Shown here in pieces: positions 34,927 through 43,844 of a stretch of DNA of 52,392 bases (position 1 is the stretch's first letter; every line of letters starts with the position of its first letter). This DNA is from Algoriphagus faecimaris (GTDB taxonomy: Bacteria > Bacteroidota > Bacteroidia > Cytophagales > Cyclobacteriaceae). Location: positions 1-52,392 of the forward strand of contig NZ_FNAC01000036.1 of the NCBI RefSeq assembly GCF_900101705.1, in the 5' to 3' direction. The notes below the pieces were generated by a model. It saw only the letters and a program-made list of their open reading frames with translations. It was not told the origin of the DNA and did no database searches. The translations under genes were made by a program, and so were the position numbers.

Positions 34927-36393
34927 TCATTTGGTAAGAAAACGCGTCGCAATCTTCAAGGCTCTAAACGTATAGCGTTTTTTATCTCTATGCGCCCCCA
35001 TCCTATCAATGATATCCCGGAGCGACTGAAGCACTGCTGAAGTGTGAGGCCCCTTGTTGATCATGATGCATTCAGCCAAGGCCGCTTTTGAGGCATCTGT
35101 GATTTCCGCTCTTGTTGCCAAGCCTGATTTCTGCAAGCTTTCCATCACTTGAGTAGCCCAGATGACTGGAGCATGGGCAGCTTCGCAAATCCACATGATC
35201 TCATCCTGCACTTCACTCATTCGTTCAAACCCCACTTCAACCGCCAAATCTCCCCGGGCAATCATCACCCCGATGTGAGGCAGTTTCATTCCTTCAATCA
35301 ATAAAGCGGGAAGATTTTTTACCGCGAGTGCTGTTTCAATTTTCAGAATAACAGGAGGTATTTCTCCCGAAATATTCCTCATCTCCTCTACTAAATGCGC
35401 CAAATCCCTTGGTCTATTGACAAAGGAATACCCTATCAAATCGGCCTCTTTTACTGCAAAAGGCAAAACTCCTAAATCATAGTCCGTCAAGGGATCTATC
35501 TTCAGCTGAGAATCTGGAAAGTTGATCCCCTTCCCTTGCTTGATGGTAGGCTTTTTCTTGAAAATCTTCAGTATCCGAATCCCAACGCTAGTTCCCGGTC
35601 CTTTGCTTTCGATGATTCCTTGGATCTTCCCATCATCGATTAAGACCCGCTCTCCTTCTTTCAAAAAAGGCAAAATCGAGACTTCAGTAGGACTGATGAC
35701 CACCTGTTTCTTTTCTTCAAATCCCTCACGACTTCCAGCCAAAAAAATCAAAGCACCTTCGGAAATTTTTAGCTGCTTTTCCCCTGCTTGTTTTCCAAGA
35801 AACTCGGTTCTGATTTTAGGCCCAGCCAAATCCATATAGATTTTGCAGGTTTTTTCACTGATTTTTTCTGCTTTCTTCAGTGCATCCAAAATCGCTCTCC
35901 ATTCCGCCTCACTTTCATGAGCCAAGTTGATCCGCGCAACGCCCATTCCCTCCTGCATCAGTTTGGCAAGATGCGCTGCATCCGATCCATTCTGACTATC
36001 TAGCGTGACCATGATACTTGGCGTCTTAGAGTTTTGGCTTCCAAACATCACACTCACATTTTCCTCTAAAATTTCCCGGGATTTTGGATAAGTACACGTA
36101 GCAATCTCAGCCTCTTCATAGAATTCCCCCAGTCTCCTTCGGATAGCTTGCACTTGGTAGCGAACATGACTTTCCGAATTGGAGAGCGCTGAGAGACCCG
36201 CATTGTGCAGGCCCAGCTGTAGGTCCCTTCGGTCTTCCCTCCGGAGCACCATGTAATGCAGTAGATTTTTCCAAGACGGAATCTGTCGGGGATGAATCTC
36301 CTCTACTTGATGACTTCGACGATTTACCTCTGCTACCATTTCTCCTTCTAGGGACTCCAAGGAGGATTTCAACAGGTCTAGTTCATATTCCAT
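34927..36393 (-). CDS. Pyruvate-kinase-like protein with extra N-terminal domain
   Basis: Protein of 488 residues. After an uncommon helical N-terminal region (about 1-125), the pyruvate-kinase barrel follows: 'MGVARINLAHE' (substrate arginine), 'DLAGPKIRTEF', a B-domain (about 205-290), the catalytic-lysine motif 'VILKIETA', the metal-binding 'IARGDLAVEVG' and 'WATQVMESL'. The canonical 'SGETA' segment is replaced by 'NKGPHTSA' and the C-terminal regulatory domain is missing. It belongs to a divergent pyruvate-kinase branch whose reaction is unproven. The start overlaps the RND pump gene by 16 bases, making it the last gene in an efflux operon, an odd setting. Classical glycolytic pyruvate kinase is probably encoded elsewhere. 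Confidence 0.8.
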   Translation of the reverse strand: MEYELDLLKSSLESLEGEMVAEVNRRSHQVEEIHPRQIPSWKNLLHYMVLRREDRRDLQLGLHNAGLSALSNSESHVRYQVQAIRRRLGEFYEEAEIATCTYPKSREILEENVSVMFGSQNSKTPSIMVTLDSQNGSDAAHLAKLMQEGMGVARINLAHESEAEWRAILDALKKAEKISEKTCKIYMDLAGPKIRTEFLGKQAGEKQLKISEGALIFLAGSREGFEEKKQVVISPTEVSILPFLKEGERVLIDDGKIQGIIESKGPGTSVGIRILKIFKKKPTIKQGKGINFPDSQLKIDPLTDYDLGVLPFAVKEADLIGYSFVNRPRDLAHLVEEMRNISGEIPPVILKIETALAVKNLPALLIEGMKLPHIGVMIARGDLAVEVGFERMSEVQDEIMWICEAAHAPVIWATQVMESLQKSGLATRAEITDASKAALAECIMINKGPHTSAVLQSLRDIIDRMGAHRDKKRYTFRALKIATRFLTK

Positions 36394-39300
36394 TGCTCAG
36401 TACCTTTCTTCTTTTTTGATCTAAAGATGGACTTCAATTTACTACTTAAAATCTCAAAAAACTCATAAACCACCGGAACCAAATACACGGTCAAAATCAA
36501 GGAAGAAAGCAGTCCTCCGATAATCACCCAGGCTAAGCCGTTTTTCCATTCACTAGCCGTGCCACTCGCTAAGGCAATGGGAAGCATTCCGATTACCATA
36601 GAGAGGGTAGTCATCAAAATAGGACGCATCCTTTCTTTACCAGCCTGAAGCAATGCTGAGCGAGTATCCATTCCCTCCGCTTTGAGTTGGTTGGTGAAAT
36701 CCACAATCAAAATGGCATTTTTTGTCACCAATCCCATCAGCATAATCAAACCTAGCAGTGCAAACAAGCTCAGGTTACTCATGCTTAGATTCAATGCTAG
36801 AAAAGCACCAATCACTGCCACGGGAATAGAAAATAGAACCACAAATGGATCCAAAAAGGAATCATAAAGTGCGACCATAATCAAATAAATCAACAGAAAA
36901 GAAATCAACAAAACTTTGCCCAAAGCCCCGAAACTATCATTTTGGCGCTTGATATCAGAGCCCCAGACATAGGAGATCTCCTCTGGCAACGGGTTTTGAT
37001 TAAAGTAGGCCACCACTTCATCGGCCACCGTTCCTGAAGGTCTGCCCAATGCGTCAGCCGTGATCGTGACGGCAGCCTGCCGATCTTTTCTCTCCAATAA
37101 AGAAGGAGACTTGTTCTGAACGATATCGGCCACTTGGGATAAGGTTACCGGCATACCCGCGGCATTGAGCAGCACCATATTCTCCAAGTCTCCGTAGCTT
37201 TTCCTGTCAAAATCATCCAATTGAACCCTCACCGGATATTCAGTACCATCTCTAGTCAGAGAAGCATCATCATTCCCTGTCAAGGCTACCCGAAGGTGCA
37301 TCCCAATAGCCCCATTACTCAGGCCAAGCCGCTGCAGCTTTTCCGAATCAGGGATTACCTGAAACTCAGGACTCCCCTCTTCTACCGAAAGCTTGACATA
37401 ATCAGCTCCAGGAATCCGAGCGATTACCTCCTTAAGTTTTGCTGCCTCGGCCATCACTTGATCCCTATCCGGACCACTTAGCGTCAATTCTATGGGGGCA
37501 GTTCGTGGAATCAAACCCAAGGCAGACATGGAATAACTCACTCCGGTAAACCGTTTTTTCAATTCTTCACGAACCTCCTTCATGTAAGTCTCCGTAGCTT
37601 CTCCTCCCCTTTCTTGAGGAGATTTGAGCTGTATGGTGAGTTCGGACTTATAAGCATTCCCCACCCCTAGGCTTCCTATTCCCGTACTTGGCCCTCCTAC
37701 ATTGCTGAAGACTGTCTCCACCTCCGGCTGCTGAAGCAAAAAATTCTCAACTTGGGCTGTTCGAATATTATTCTCCTTGACGGAAAGCTGCTTATCGTAT
37801 TCCAGATACATTCTAAACTTACCCTGATCTCCCGTTGAAATCAGTTCTTTTCCTATGATTCCCTGCTTTAGTGTGAGTCCAGTTGCGGCAAACAAAAGGA
37901 CGATAATCCCCATCAACACCCACTTATGGTCCAAAATCCAAGCGAGTTGGCGACCATACCATGCGATGAAAGCATCTAATTGGGACTCAAATCCAATCAA
38001 AAAGCGATTGAACAAGTTGGTAGGCTTTAAATCTTCGGATTTTCCAATTCGTGAAGCCATCCAGGGAGTGAGCGTAAAGCCCACCAATAAACTAGTCAGT
38101 GTGGAGGTAATCACCACTACTGAAAACTGCTTGAGCATATCTGCTACAAAAACCTGAAGAAACAAAATAGGAACAAATACCACGACGTCCACCAAGGTGA
38201 TGGATAGCGCTGAAAAACCTATTTCCATTCTTCCATCCATGGCAGCCTTTCGCTTTTCCTTACCCATGTCTAGGTGCCTTTGGATGTTCTCCAAGACGAC
38301 TGTAGCATCATCTACTAGAATACCTACAATCAAAGACATGGCGAGCAGTGTCATCAAATTAAGCGTATATCCCAACAGCCACATCACGGCAAAAGCGGTT
38401 ACCAAAGAGGTAGGTATAGCCACTAGCACGATCAAGGAATTTCTAAAACTCCTAAGAAAAAGCAGCATAACCAAGGATACCAAGATGACTGCTAAAATCA
38501 AGTCATAAACCACAGAATCTACCGCTGCAATTGTATTGTCAGTACTGTCATCTGCTATGATAAAATGAATACCAGAAGCACTTCCTGTTGCTTCGATCTC
38601 CTGCAGCTTGGTTCTGACCCCATGAGACATATCTACAGCATTGGCATCTCCTTGCTTTTTGATCAATAATCCTATTCCTTCCTGTCCATTGTATCGATTG
38701 ACGGAAGTAATCTCGGCTAGGCCTTCTTTGACTATGGCGAGGTCTCTCACGTAAATAGGGCTTCCCGCTTCTTTGGTAGCTACTACTACCTGTTGGATTT
38801 GCTCCAAGGAATTGAATTTCCCTACAAAGCGAACCGCACTTTGCGCTTCATCGCTTTGAATAAATCCAGCCGGCACATCTATTCCTGAACGATTAATCGC
38901 CTCCACCACTTGAGCCAGAGCCACACCATAGTAGCGCAACTTTTCCTGATCGATTTTTACCTGGATTTCCCGCTGCTGCCCACCAAGAAGAGTAATTTCT
39001 GCTACTCCTTTGACCTGCTGAATTTGTGGCAAAATTTCGTCCAGCATCATCTGATAAAAATCTGCTTGATCCGATGTACTTGTCGCAGTAATGGACATGA
39101 TGGGTAGATCATTAGGAGATACCTTACTCATCTCCGGCGAAAGTACCTCGTCGGGTAGTTCCATTTTGACATTGTCAATGTAGCGCTGTGCTTCCTGCAT
39201 GGCCTTATCCAAATCAACCCCATAATTCATATTGGCTATGATGATGGAGGCATTTGGAAGTGACTTGGTCACCAGATAGTCCACCCCTTCCAAATTAGAA

Positions 39301-39512
39301 AGCGCATCTTCCAAAACCTCTGATACAGAGCTCTCCACCTCCTCAGGTTCGGCACCGGGATAGACGGTTTTGATCACCACTACGGGCTGATTAAAGTCAG
39401 GCATCAGCTCGTAGGACAGATTGGTAAATCCAATGTAGCCCAAGAGAATAAACACACTGAAAAGGACGATAATCAGCGAGGGTCTATTAATAGAAATCGA
39501 TGTGATATTCAT
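36378..39512 (-). CDS. RND-family (HAE1) efflux pump permease
   Basis: AcrB/MexB-like inner-membrane proton antiporter of 1044 residues with twelve helices and two large periplasmic domains. Proton-relay residues are present: the Asp pair in 'GILVDDATVVLEN' (helix 4) and the lysine in 'LVTKNAILIVDF' (helix 10). It should export drugs or other hydrophobic molecules together with the adaptor and TolC-type channel encoded directly upstream in the same operon (gap of nine bases to the adaptor gene). Length fits the family; the substrate is unknown. Confidence 0.95.
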   Translation of the reverse strand: MNITSISINRPSLIIVLFSVFILLGYIGFTNLSYELMPDFNQPVVVIKTVYPGAEPEEVESSVSEVLEDALSNLEGVDYLVTKSLPNASIIIANMNYGVDLDKAMQEAQRYIDNVKMELPDEVLSPEMSKVSPNDLPIMSITATSTSDQADFYQMMLDEILPQIQQVKGVAEITLLGGQQREIQVKIDQEKLRYYGVALAQVVEAINRSGIDVPAGFIQSDEAQSAVRFVGKFNSLEQIQQVVVATKEAGSPIYVRDLAIVKEGLAEITSVNRYNGQEGIGLLIKKQGDANAVDMSHGVRTKLQEIEATGSASGIHFIIADDSTDNTIAAVDSVVYDLILAVILVSLVMLLFLRSFRNSLIVLVAIPTSLVTAFAVMWLLGYTLNLMTLLAMSLIVGILVDDATVVLENIQRHLDMGKEKRKAAMDGRMEIGFSALSITLVDVVVFVPILFLQVFVADMLKQFSVVVITSTLTSLLVGFTLTPWMASRIGKSEDLKPTNLFNRFLIGFESQLDAFIAWYGRQLAWILDHKWVLMGIIVLLFAATGLTLKQGIIGKELISTGDQGKFRMYLEYDKQLSVKENNIRTAQVENFLLQQPEVETVFSNVGGPSTGIGSLGVGNAYKSELTIQLKSPQERGGEATETYMKEVREELKKRFTGVSYSMSALGLIPRTAPIELTLSGPDRDQVMAEAAKLKEVIARIPGADYVKLSVEEGSPEFQVIPDSEKLQRLGLSNGAIGMHLRVALTGNDDASLTRDGTEYPVRVQLDDFDRKSYGDLENMVLLNAAGMPVTLSQVADIVQNKSPSLLERKDRQAAVTITADALGRPSGTVADEVVAYFNQNPLPEEISYVWGSDIKRQNDSFGALGKVLLISFLLIYLIMVALYDSFLDPFVVLFSIPVAVIGAFLALNLSMSNLSLFALLGLIMLMGLVTKNAILIVDFTNQLKAEGMDTRSALLQAGKERMRPILMTTLSMVIGMLPIALASGTASEWKNGLAWVIIGGLLSSLILTVYLVPVVYEFFEILSSKLKSIFRSKKKKGTEQWNMN

Positions 39513-39521
39513 GGCTTTGCT

Positions 39522-40571
39522 TTACTGATTGATCGAAATATTGGCTCCCTCATAGACATTAATCAAACCCGAGGAAATGATCTGATCTCCAGGCTGTAAT
39601 CCCGCAGAAATCAAAACTTGATTTTCCATTCGACGGGCTATTTTCACATCCTGAAGGATTGCTTTTCCATTCTTTACCAAATACACTTGCGGCTGAAGGT
39701 CAGACCCCAAAATGGCAGAAGAAGGAATGACTATTCCCGAAGCGGATAAACTGTTGACTAGACTTACCTCGCCAAACATCCCCGCCTTAATGGGTTGATT
39801 TTCCAGGTTGTTGAGCATCAACTCAACAGGAAAACTCTTGGATAGACTGCCTCTGCTTCCCACCAAACTGACTTTGGCAGATAGGGTAAGGTCAAGCGCA
39901 GGCACGGTCACTTGTGTGGGGCTTCCTTCGGCAAAAAACTTCAAATCGGATTCAGGAATCTGGAGCTGAAGCTTCAGCTGATGGATATCCGTCAACTGAA
40001 GTAAGGGCTTGCTTGGTAAGGCAAAATCTCCTCTTTCGGTCAATTTAGCGGTAATAATCCCGGCAAAAGGAGCCTTAATCTGACTTTTGTTGATTTGCTC
40101 TTGGACCGTCTGCACTTGTATCCGTGCACTTGCCAAGGCTACTTCAGTTTTTTCTAATTGAACCCCTTGAATCGCATCATTTTCTACGAGTACCTGATAC
40201 CGCTTCAAATCAGCCTCCAGAGAAGCCACTTGCACCTTAGCTGCTTCCAGTTGGAGTTTAAGTAAAGCATCATCAAGCTGTATCAAGACTTGTCCTGCCC
40301 TGACATGGGATCCGTTTTCCACAAAGAGCTGATTGACCTTGCCCTGCACTTCAGCACTGAGTTTACTCTCACGAAAGGGCTCAAAAGTCCCGGTATATTG
40401 AATCGATTGATTCACCTCCTGATTTTTGGCTAATGTGACAGTGACAGGAATAGCTTGATCGGCATTGTAGATATAAACTTTGTCTTCCGCTACTTGCTTA
40501 TTGGCGACAAGCTTGATCACGATCAATGCGAGAATAGCCAAGGGGATGAGAATGATTAGTATTTTTTTCAT
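39522..40571 (-). CDS. RND efflux periplasmic adaptor (membrane fusion protein)
   Basis: Adaptor of 349 residues. A single N-terminal helix or signal anchor (about 4-22) is followed by the lipoyl half-motif ('GKVNQLFVENGSHVRAGQVLIQLDD'-type stretch, in two parts around a coiled coil, about 95-165), a beta-barrel domain and a membrane-proximal domain. No lipobox cysteine is seen. It bridges the RND pump and the TolC-like channel. Gaps of eight to nine bases to both neighbours indicate co-transcription. Confidence 0.93.
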   Translation of the reverse strand: MKKILIILIPLAILALIVIKLVANKQVAEDKVYIYNADQAIPVTVTLAKNQEVNQSIQYTGTFEPFRESKLSAEVQGKVNQLFVENGSHVRAGQVLIQLDDALLKLQLEAAKVQVASLEADLKRYQVLVENDAIQGVQLEKTEVALASARIQVQTVQEQINKSQIKAPFAGIITAKLTERGDFALPSKPLLQLTDIHQLKLQLQIPESDLKFFAEGSPTQVTVPALDLTLSAKVSLVGSRGSLSKSFPVELMLNNLENQPIKAGMFGEVSLVNSLSASGIVIPSSAILGSDLQPQVYLVKNGKAILQDVKIARRMENQVLISAGLQPGDQIISSGLINVYEGANISINQ

Positions 40572-40579
40572 GATTGAAA

Positions 40580-41899
40580 TCAGTTGAGAAGTGTACCGCT
40601 GTGATTTTTAATTTGGAGTGTGGCCTTGAGGTAATCTACCATGCCTTGTAGGTAGAGTTGCTGTGACTCTCTGAGAGAATTTTCTGCGAGAAGTACATCT
40701 GTAAGCCCTACCAAGCCCTCCTGATGCTGCAAGAGCATTCGCTTATAGACAGATTCGGCCAAATTGACCTGGGACTGGTAAGTGGCAATTTGATTTTCTG
40801 CAATATTCAGATTCATTTTGGACTGAGAAAGCAGCATTTCACGTTGGTCCTGTACCAAAACTTCCTGTAGTCTGGCATTTTCAAGTCCTATTCGAGATTG
40901 TTGGATTTTTTTCTGGGTGACAGTGCCGTTGAAAATGGGAAAACTCACTTGAGCGCCTACGAAACTCACTGGGAAAAACTTTAGAAAAGACTCCGGATTT
41001 CCTCCATATCCAAAACCAGACTGTCCATAGCTTCCATAAAGTGAAAGTTTTGGGATTTTGCTGTTTCGGATAGTTTTAAGCTGCAGCTCTGAGAGTTGCA
41101 CTTTTTGCTCCTGAATCAACAAGTCGGAAGTTTGTACCGGATCTTCCTCTATAAATTTTTCGAAGGCAATATTTTCATCAATATCAAGTGGTATCTCCGG
41201 CCGAACTCCCATCACAAAACGTAGGGATTGGAGAAGGTTTTCTATCTGACTTTCCAGCTGTATCGTATTGGTCTCCAACTGACTTACCTGTAGAATGACT
41301 TTGTCCCAATCCGTGCGGGCAGCCAATTCCTGTTCGTAAAGAAGCTGCGTCAATTGCTCCAATTTTCGGCTGTTTTCCAAATTACTGGATACAAAAGCCA
41401 ACTGGTTTTTTGCGATTTGGATCGTGTAGTACAAATTAGACACCTCCAGTACCACATGCTCTTGCGTTTTTCTGACCTGCAGCTGTCCGATATCCTGCTG
41501 CACTTTTTGAGTTGCAATAGTACCCAAAGCCTGTGGATCATAGATGGGCATTTGCAAGCTCACTGCCGTGCTGATGGTGTGAGGTACACCAAACTGCACC
41601 TCCCTAAAGACACCCTTAGGGCCACCGAAAAAAGACTGCGGTAGCAATTGATAAGGTAGCTCAGAGAAATATCGATAATCCCCTTGAAAGAAAACCTTTG
41701 GCAACAAAGCTGCTTTGGCCTCTTGGCTGCGATATTCGACCAGTTCAAATTCGTTTTGAACCATTTGCAAGGATTTGTTATGCGAAAGTGCACTGTCTAC
41801 ACAGGTCTGTAAGGACCAAACTTGTGCTTGGGAGTAGCTGCTTTGTAAAGCAAAGAACAGCAGTAATCCGATTTGTTTGTGAATATTCACTAACTTCAT
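40580..41899 (-). CDS. TolC-family outer-membrane efflux channel
   Basis: Outer-membrane factor of 439 residues. A signal peptide ends near 'SYSQA' (residue 25), followed by two OEP repeats built of long amphipathic helices (for example 'LEQLTQLLYEQELAARTDWDKV' region and 'MLLQHQEGLVGLTDVLLAENSLRE' region, where the family's 'G..S..d.l.a' pattern is recognisable). It completes the tripartite pump with the adaptor and RND permease downstream. It starts 12 bases after the tetR stop codon. Confidence 0.93.
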   Translation of the reverse strand: MKLVNIHKQIGLLLFFALQSSYSQAQVWSLQTCVDSALSHNKSLQMVQNEFELVEYRSQEAKAALLPKVFFQGDYRYFSELPYQLLPQSFFGGPKGVFREVQFGVPHTISTAVSLQMPIYDPQALGTIATQKVQQDIGQLQVRKTQEHVVLEVSNLYYTIQIAKNQLAFVSSNLENSRKLEQLTQLLYEQELAARTDWDKVILQVSQLETNTIQLESQIENLLQSLRFVMGVRPEIPLDIDENIAFEKFIEEDPVQTSDLLIQEQKVQLSELQLKTIRNSKIPKLSLYGSYGQSGFGYGGNPESFLKFFPVSFVGAQVSFPIFNGTVTQKKIQQSRIGLENARLQEVLVQDQREMLLSQSKMNLNIAENQIATYQSQVNLAESVYKRMLLQHQEGLVGLTDVLLAENSLRESQQLYLQGMVDYLKATLQIKNHSGTLLN

Positions 41900-41911
41900 A
41901 GCTAAAATTTT

Positions 41912-42493
41912 TTATCTTTTCATTAGTACCAATAGGGAATCCACTATGGACTCTCCTCTTTCTTGGAGATCAAATTGAAAGTTTGAAATCCTCCATTTAA
42001 ACATCAGCAGTCTAAAGCTTCCCATGACATGATGAATCATATCTTCAAGGCTAATTTCTTTAGAAAATACTCCTGATTCCTGACCGCTTGAAATCGCCAG
42101 TTTCAAATATTTCATTTTCACTTGCATCAATTGGCTGATGACTTGGTTAATACGTTGACTTTCTTCCAACAAACCCTCAGAAAAAACTGCCACTACAAAG
42201 TGCGGATGCTTGGAGAAAAATTGAAATTGATTAGCAAATACCGATCGAAACTTACTTTCGGAATCTCCACCCTCTTGGATCGCCATTTCTAATCGCTGAT
42301 CCATATTTTTACAGAGAAATTCCAGCAAGGCAATCAAAATCTCTTCCTTGCCTGAAAAATGCCGGTAAATCGCCGCCTCAGAAAATCCCATTTCTTTAGC
42401 TAGTTTCTTGGTGGTTAACCCACCGACTCCCGCCTCCGTCAAGATTTTACCTGCCGCTTCAATGATTTCTAATTGACGTTCTGAAAATTTCAT
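41912..42493 (-). CDS. TetR-family repressor of the efflux operon
   Basis: Regulator of 193 residues with an N-terminal helix-turn-helix ('LTTKKLAKEMGFSEAAIYRHF', about 25-45) and a helical ligand-binding domain. It is the first gene of the tetR-tolC-adaptor-RND operon. A perfect inverted repeat, GTTAGT-attc-ACTAAC, lies eight bases before its start and partly overlaps the -7 box, so it very likely represses its own operon and releases when a pump substrate binds. The ligand is unknown. Confidence 0.92.
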   Translation of the reverse strand: MKFSERQLEIIEAAGKILTEAGVGGLTTKKLAKEMGFSEAAIYRHFSGKEEILIALLEFLCKNMDQRLEMAIQEGGDSESKFRSVFANQFQFFSKHPHFVVAVFSEGLLEESQRINQVISQLMQVKMKYLKLAISSGQESGVFSKEISLEDMIHHVMGSFRLLMFKWRISNFQFDLQERGESIVDSLLVLMKR

Positions 42494-42500
42494 ATGGTTA

Positions 42501-42516
42501 GTTAGTATTCACTAAC
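42501..42516. promoter_or_regulatory. TetR-type operator
   Basis: GTTAGTATTCACTAAC, a perfect 6-bp inverted repeat with four-base spacer, directly ahead of the tetR gene and touching the TAnnTTTG box. Form and place are typical of autoregulated TetR repressors. Confidence 0.7.
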
Positions 42517-42523
42517 AAAAGTA
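42516..42523 (-). promoter_or_regulatory. -7 promoter box of the efflux operon
   Basis: Minus-strand TACTTTTG matches TAnnTTTG, 22 bases ahead of the tetR start, and abuts the inverted-repeat operator. No TTG was found at the standard -33 spacing. Confidence 0.55.
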
Positions 42524-42578
42524 CAAAAAACTTTTAGAAGTAGTTCATTTCAAAGAAATATTTTTTCGGAAGACTAGC

Positions 42579-42599
42579 AAAAAGCCCTATCGGCTTTTT
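42579..42599. terminator. Small terminator-like hairpin
   Basis: AAAAAGCC (42579-42586) pairs with GGCTTTTT (42592-42599) around a five-base loop, with A and T tracts on either side. It lies about 150 bases downstream of the membrane-protein gene of the sigma-factor operon. Confidence 0.5.
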
Positions 42600-42749
42600 C
42601 ACACCTTAAAAATAGAATAGAAATAGACTGCAAACTACTTTTGTATTACCTCTACGCCTGCTAAGTCATGCCAAAAAATCACGTTTCTCTGTCCCTCCAA
42701 TCCAAATATTTCGAATTAGGTAATTCTTATCAAAGCTTGGGTGGGAGGA

Positions 42750-43349
42750 TTAAATCATCTCCTCCCATTTTTGTAGATAGGCCTCAAGCTCTTCAATTTT
42801 TTGGAGTTGTTGCTTGACTTTAGTCTTGGCAAACCAAGCCATTACCACGAAATAAAGCGTTGTCAATCCATAAGAAAGCAACCAATATTCCCAAGATGCG
42901 CCTTGAAATAGCCCGTAGTAATACATGTAAAAAGCCAAAAGAAGAACAAGCATATAAATGGGTAGCCCCATGGTAAAGATCCATTTGTTCATGTGGAGCT
43001 TTCGTTTTCTCCTTAGAATCTGTGTTTTGGGATTCTTGTCCAGATGCTGCCAATCCGGTTGAAAACTGTACCATTGGATCCCCAAGAAAACTAACAGCAA
43101 AATGGCCATTATGGACATGCCTAAATAAAACCCCAAGGCCTGTCCCGGAAAGGAAGTCCATACCCAAAGGATCACGGCAAAAACAAAGGAAAAGGAAAGT
43201 GTCATTCCCAGATTAGTCCAGAGCTGCTTTTTTCTCCATTTAGCGGCCGTATTGATTGCTTTTTCCTTGAGTAGTTCCATGTCTTTATCGCTTAACTTAG
43301 CAAGCTTTTGTTCTTGCCAGGAGTTTTTTAATGCATCAAATTCATCCAT
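42750..43349 (-). CDS. Membrane protein next to ECF sigma factor, possible anti-sigma factor
   Basis: Protein of 199 residues. A soluble N-terminal stretch ('DEFDALKNSWQEQKLAKLSDKDMELLKEKA') precedes four transmembrane helices (about 44-66, 73-93, 122-142, 153-172) and an acidic helix at the C-terminus. It overlaps the sigma-factor gene by eight bases, which suggests co-regulation as a membrane-bound regulator; the classical anti-sigma zinc motif (HxxxCxxC) is absent. A GGGAGGA/TCCTCCC hairpin spans its stop codon. Function is inferred from position. Confidence 0.7.
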   Translation of the reverse strand: MDEFDALKNSWQEQKLAKLSDKDMELLKEKAINTAAKWRKKQLWTNLGMTLSFSFVFAVILWVWTSFPGQALGFYLGMSIMAILLLVFLGIQWYSFQPDWQHLDKNPKTQILRRKRKLHMNKWIFTMGLPIYMLVLLLAFYMYYYGLFQGASWEYWLLSYGLTTLYFVVMAWFAKTKVKQQLQKIEELEAYLQKWEEMI

Positions 43350-43836
43350 GATTATTTTTCATTAATTCTAATAATTTCTTCTTCGCACGATTGATTTTCA
43401 CACCTACGTGATTTACCTCTGTACCTAAAATCTCGGCGATTTCTTTATAGGAGAGATTCTCGAGAACGAGCCCCAGCAGGATACGCTCATTGTCCGGCAT
43501 CAACTGAATGCATTGCAGCATTTTTTGGATCAAAGGCTCTACATCCTGCTCTCTTTCCTGCGGAATGTCAGGAATATCCGATCGAGTGATTAGCTGATTC
43601 TCTTTTTTTACTTTGAGGCAATACTTAATGGCAGTATTGACCGCAATTCGATAGATATAGGTGTTCCATTTGCTTAGACCTTCAAACCGATCCATACTGT
43701 GCCAGATCGCAATCAGGATTTCCTGATAGAGGTCATTTCTATGCTCAGGATCAGAAAGGTAGGCGGTACATACTCTGTAAATACCGCCCTTTGAGCCTTC
43801 CAGAATTTCGTTGAAAAGTATTTTTTTATCTTTCAC
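43342..43836 (-). CDS. ECF-type RNA polymerase sigma factor
   Basis: Sigma-70 family, ECF group, 164 residues: region 2 ('DLYQEILIAIWHSMDRFEGLSKWNTYIYRIAVNTAI') and region 4 with a helix-turn-helix ('LSYKEIAEILGTEVNHVGVKINRAKKKL'). The frame is open further upstream, but that would overlap the hydrolase gene by 37 bases and add a stretch unrelated to the family. I chose the GTG at 43836, eight bases after the hydrolase stop, giving a start 'MKDKKILFNEIL' normal for this family. It directs transcription of an unknown regulon. Confidence 0.88.
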   Translation of the reverse strand: MKDKKILFNEILEGSKGGIYRVCTAYLSDPEHRNDLYQEILIAIWHSMDRFEGLSKWNTYIYRIAVNTAIKYCLKVKKENQLITRSDIPDIPQEREQDVEPLIQKMLQCIQLMPDNERILLGLVLENLSYKEIAEILGTEVNHVGVKINRAKKKLLELMKNNHG

Positions 43837-43844
43837 ATTGAAGA

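Noticed and set aside
42742..42767. GGGAGGA/TCCTCCC hairpin at the stop of the membrane-protein gene as terminator
   Set aside because: It spans the stop codon and lacks a T tract in the transcribed direction; the hairpin at 42579-42599 is the better candidate.
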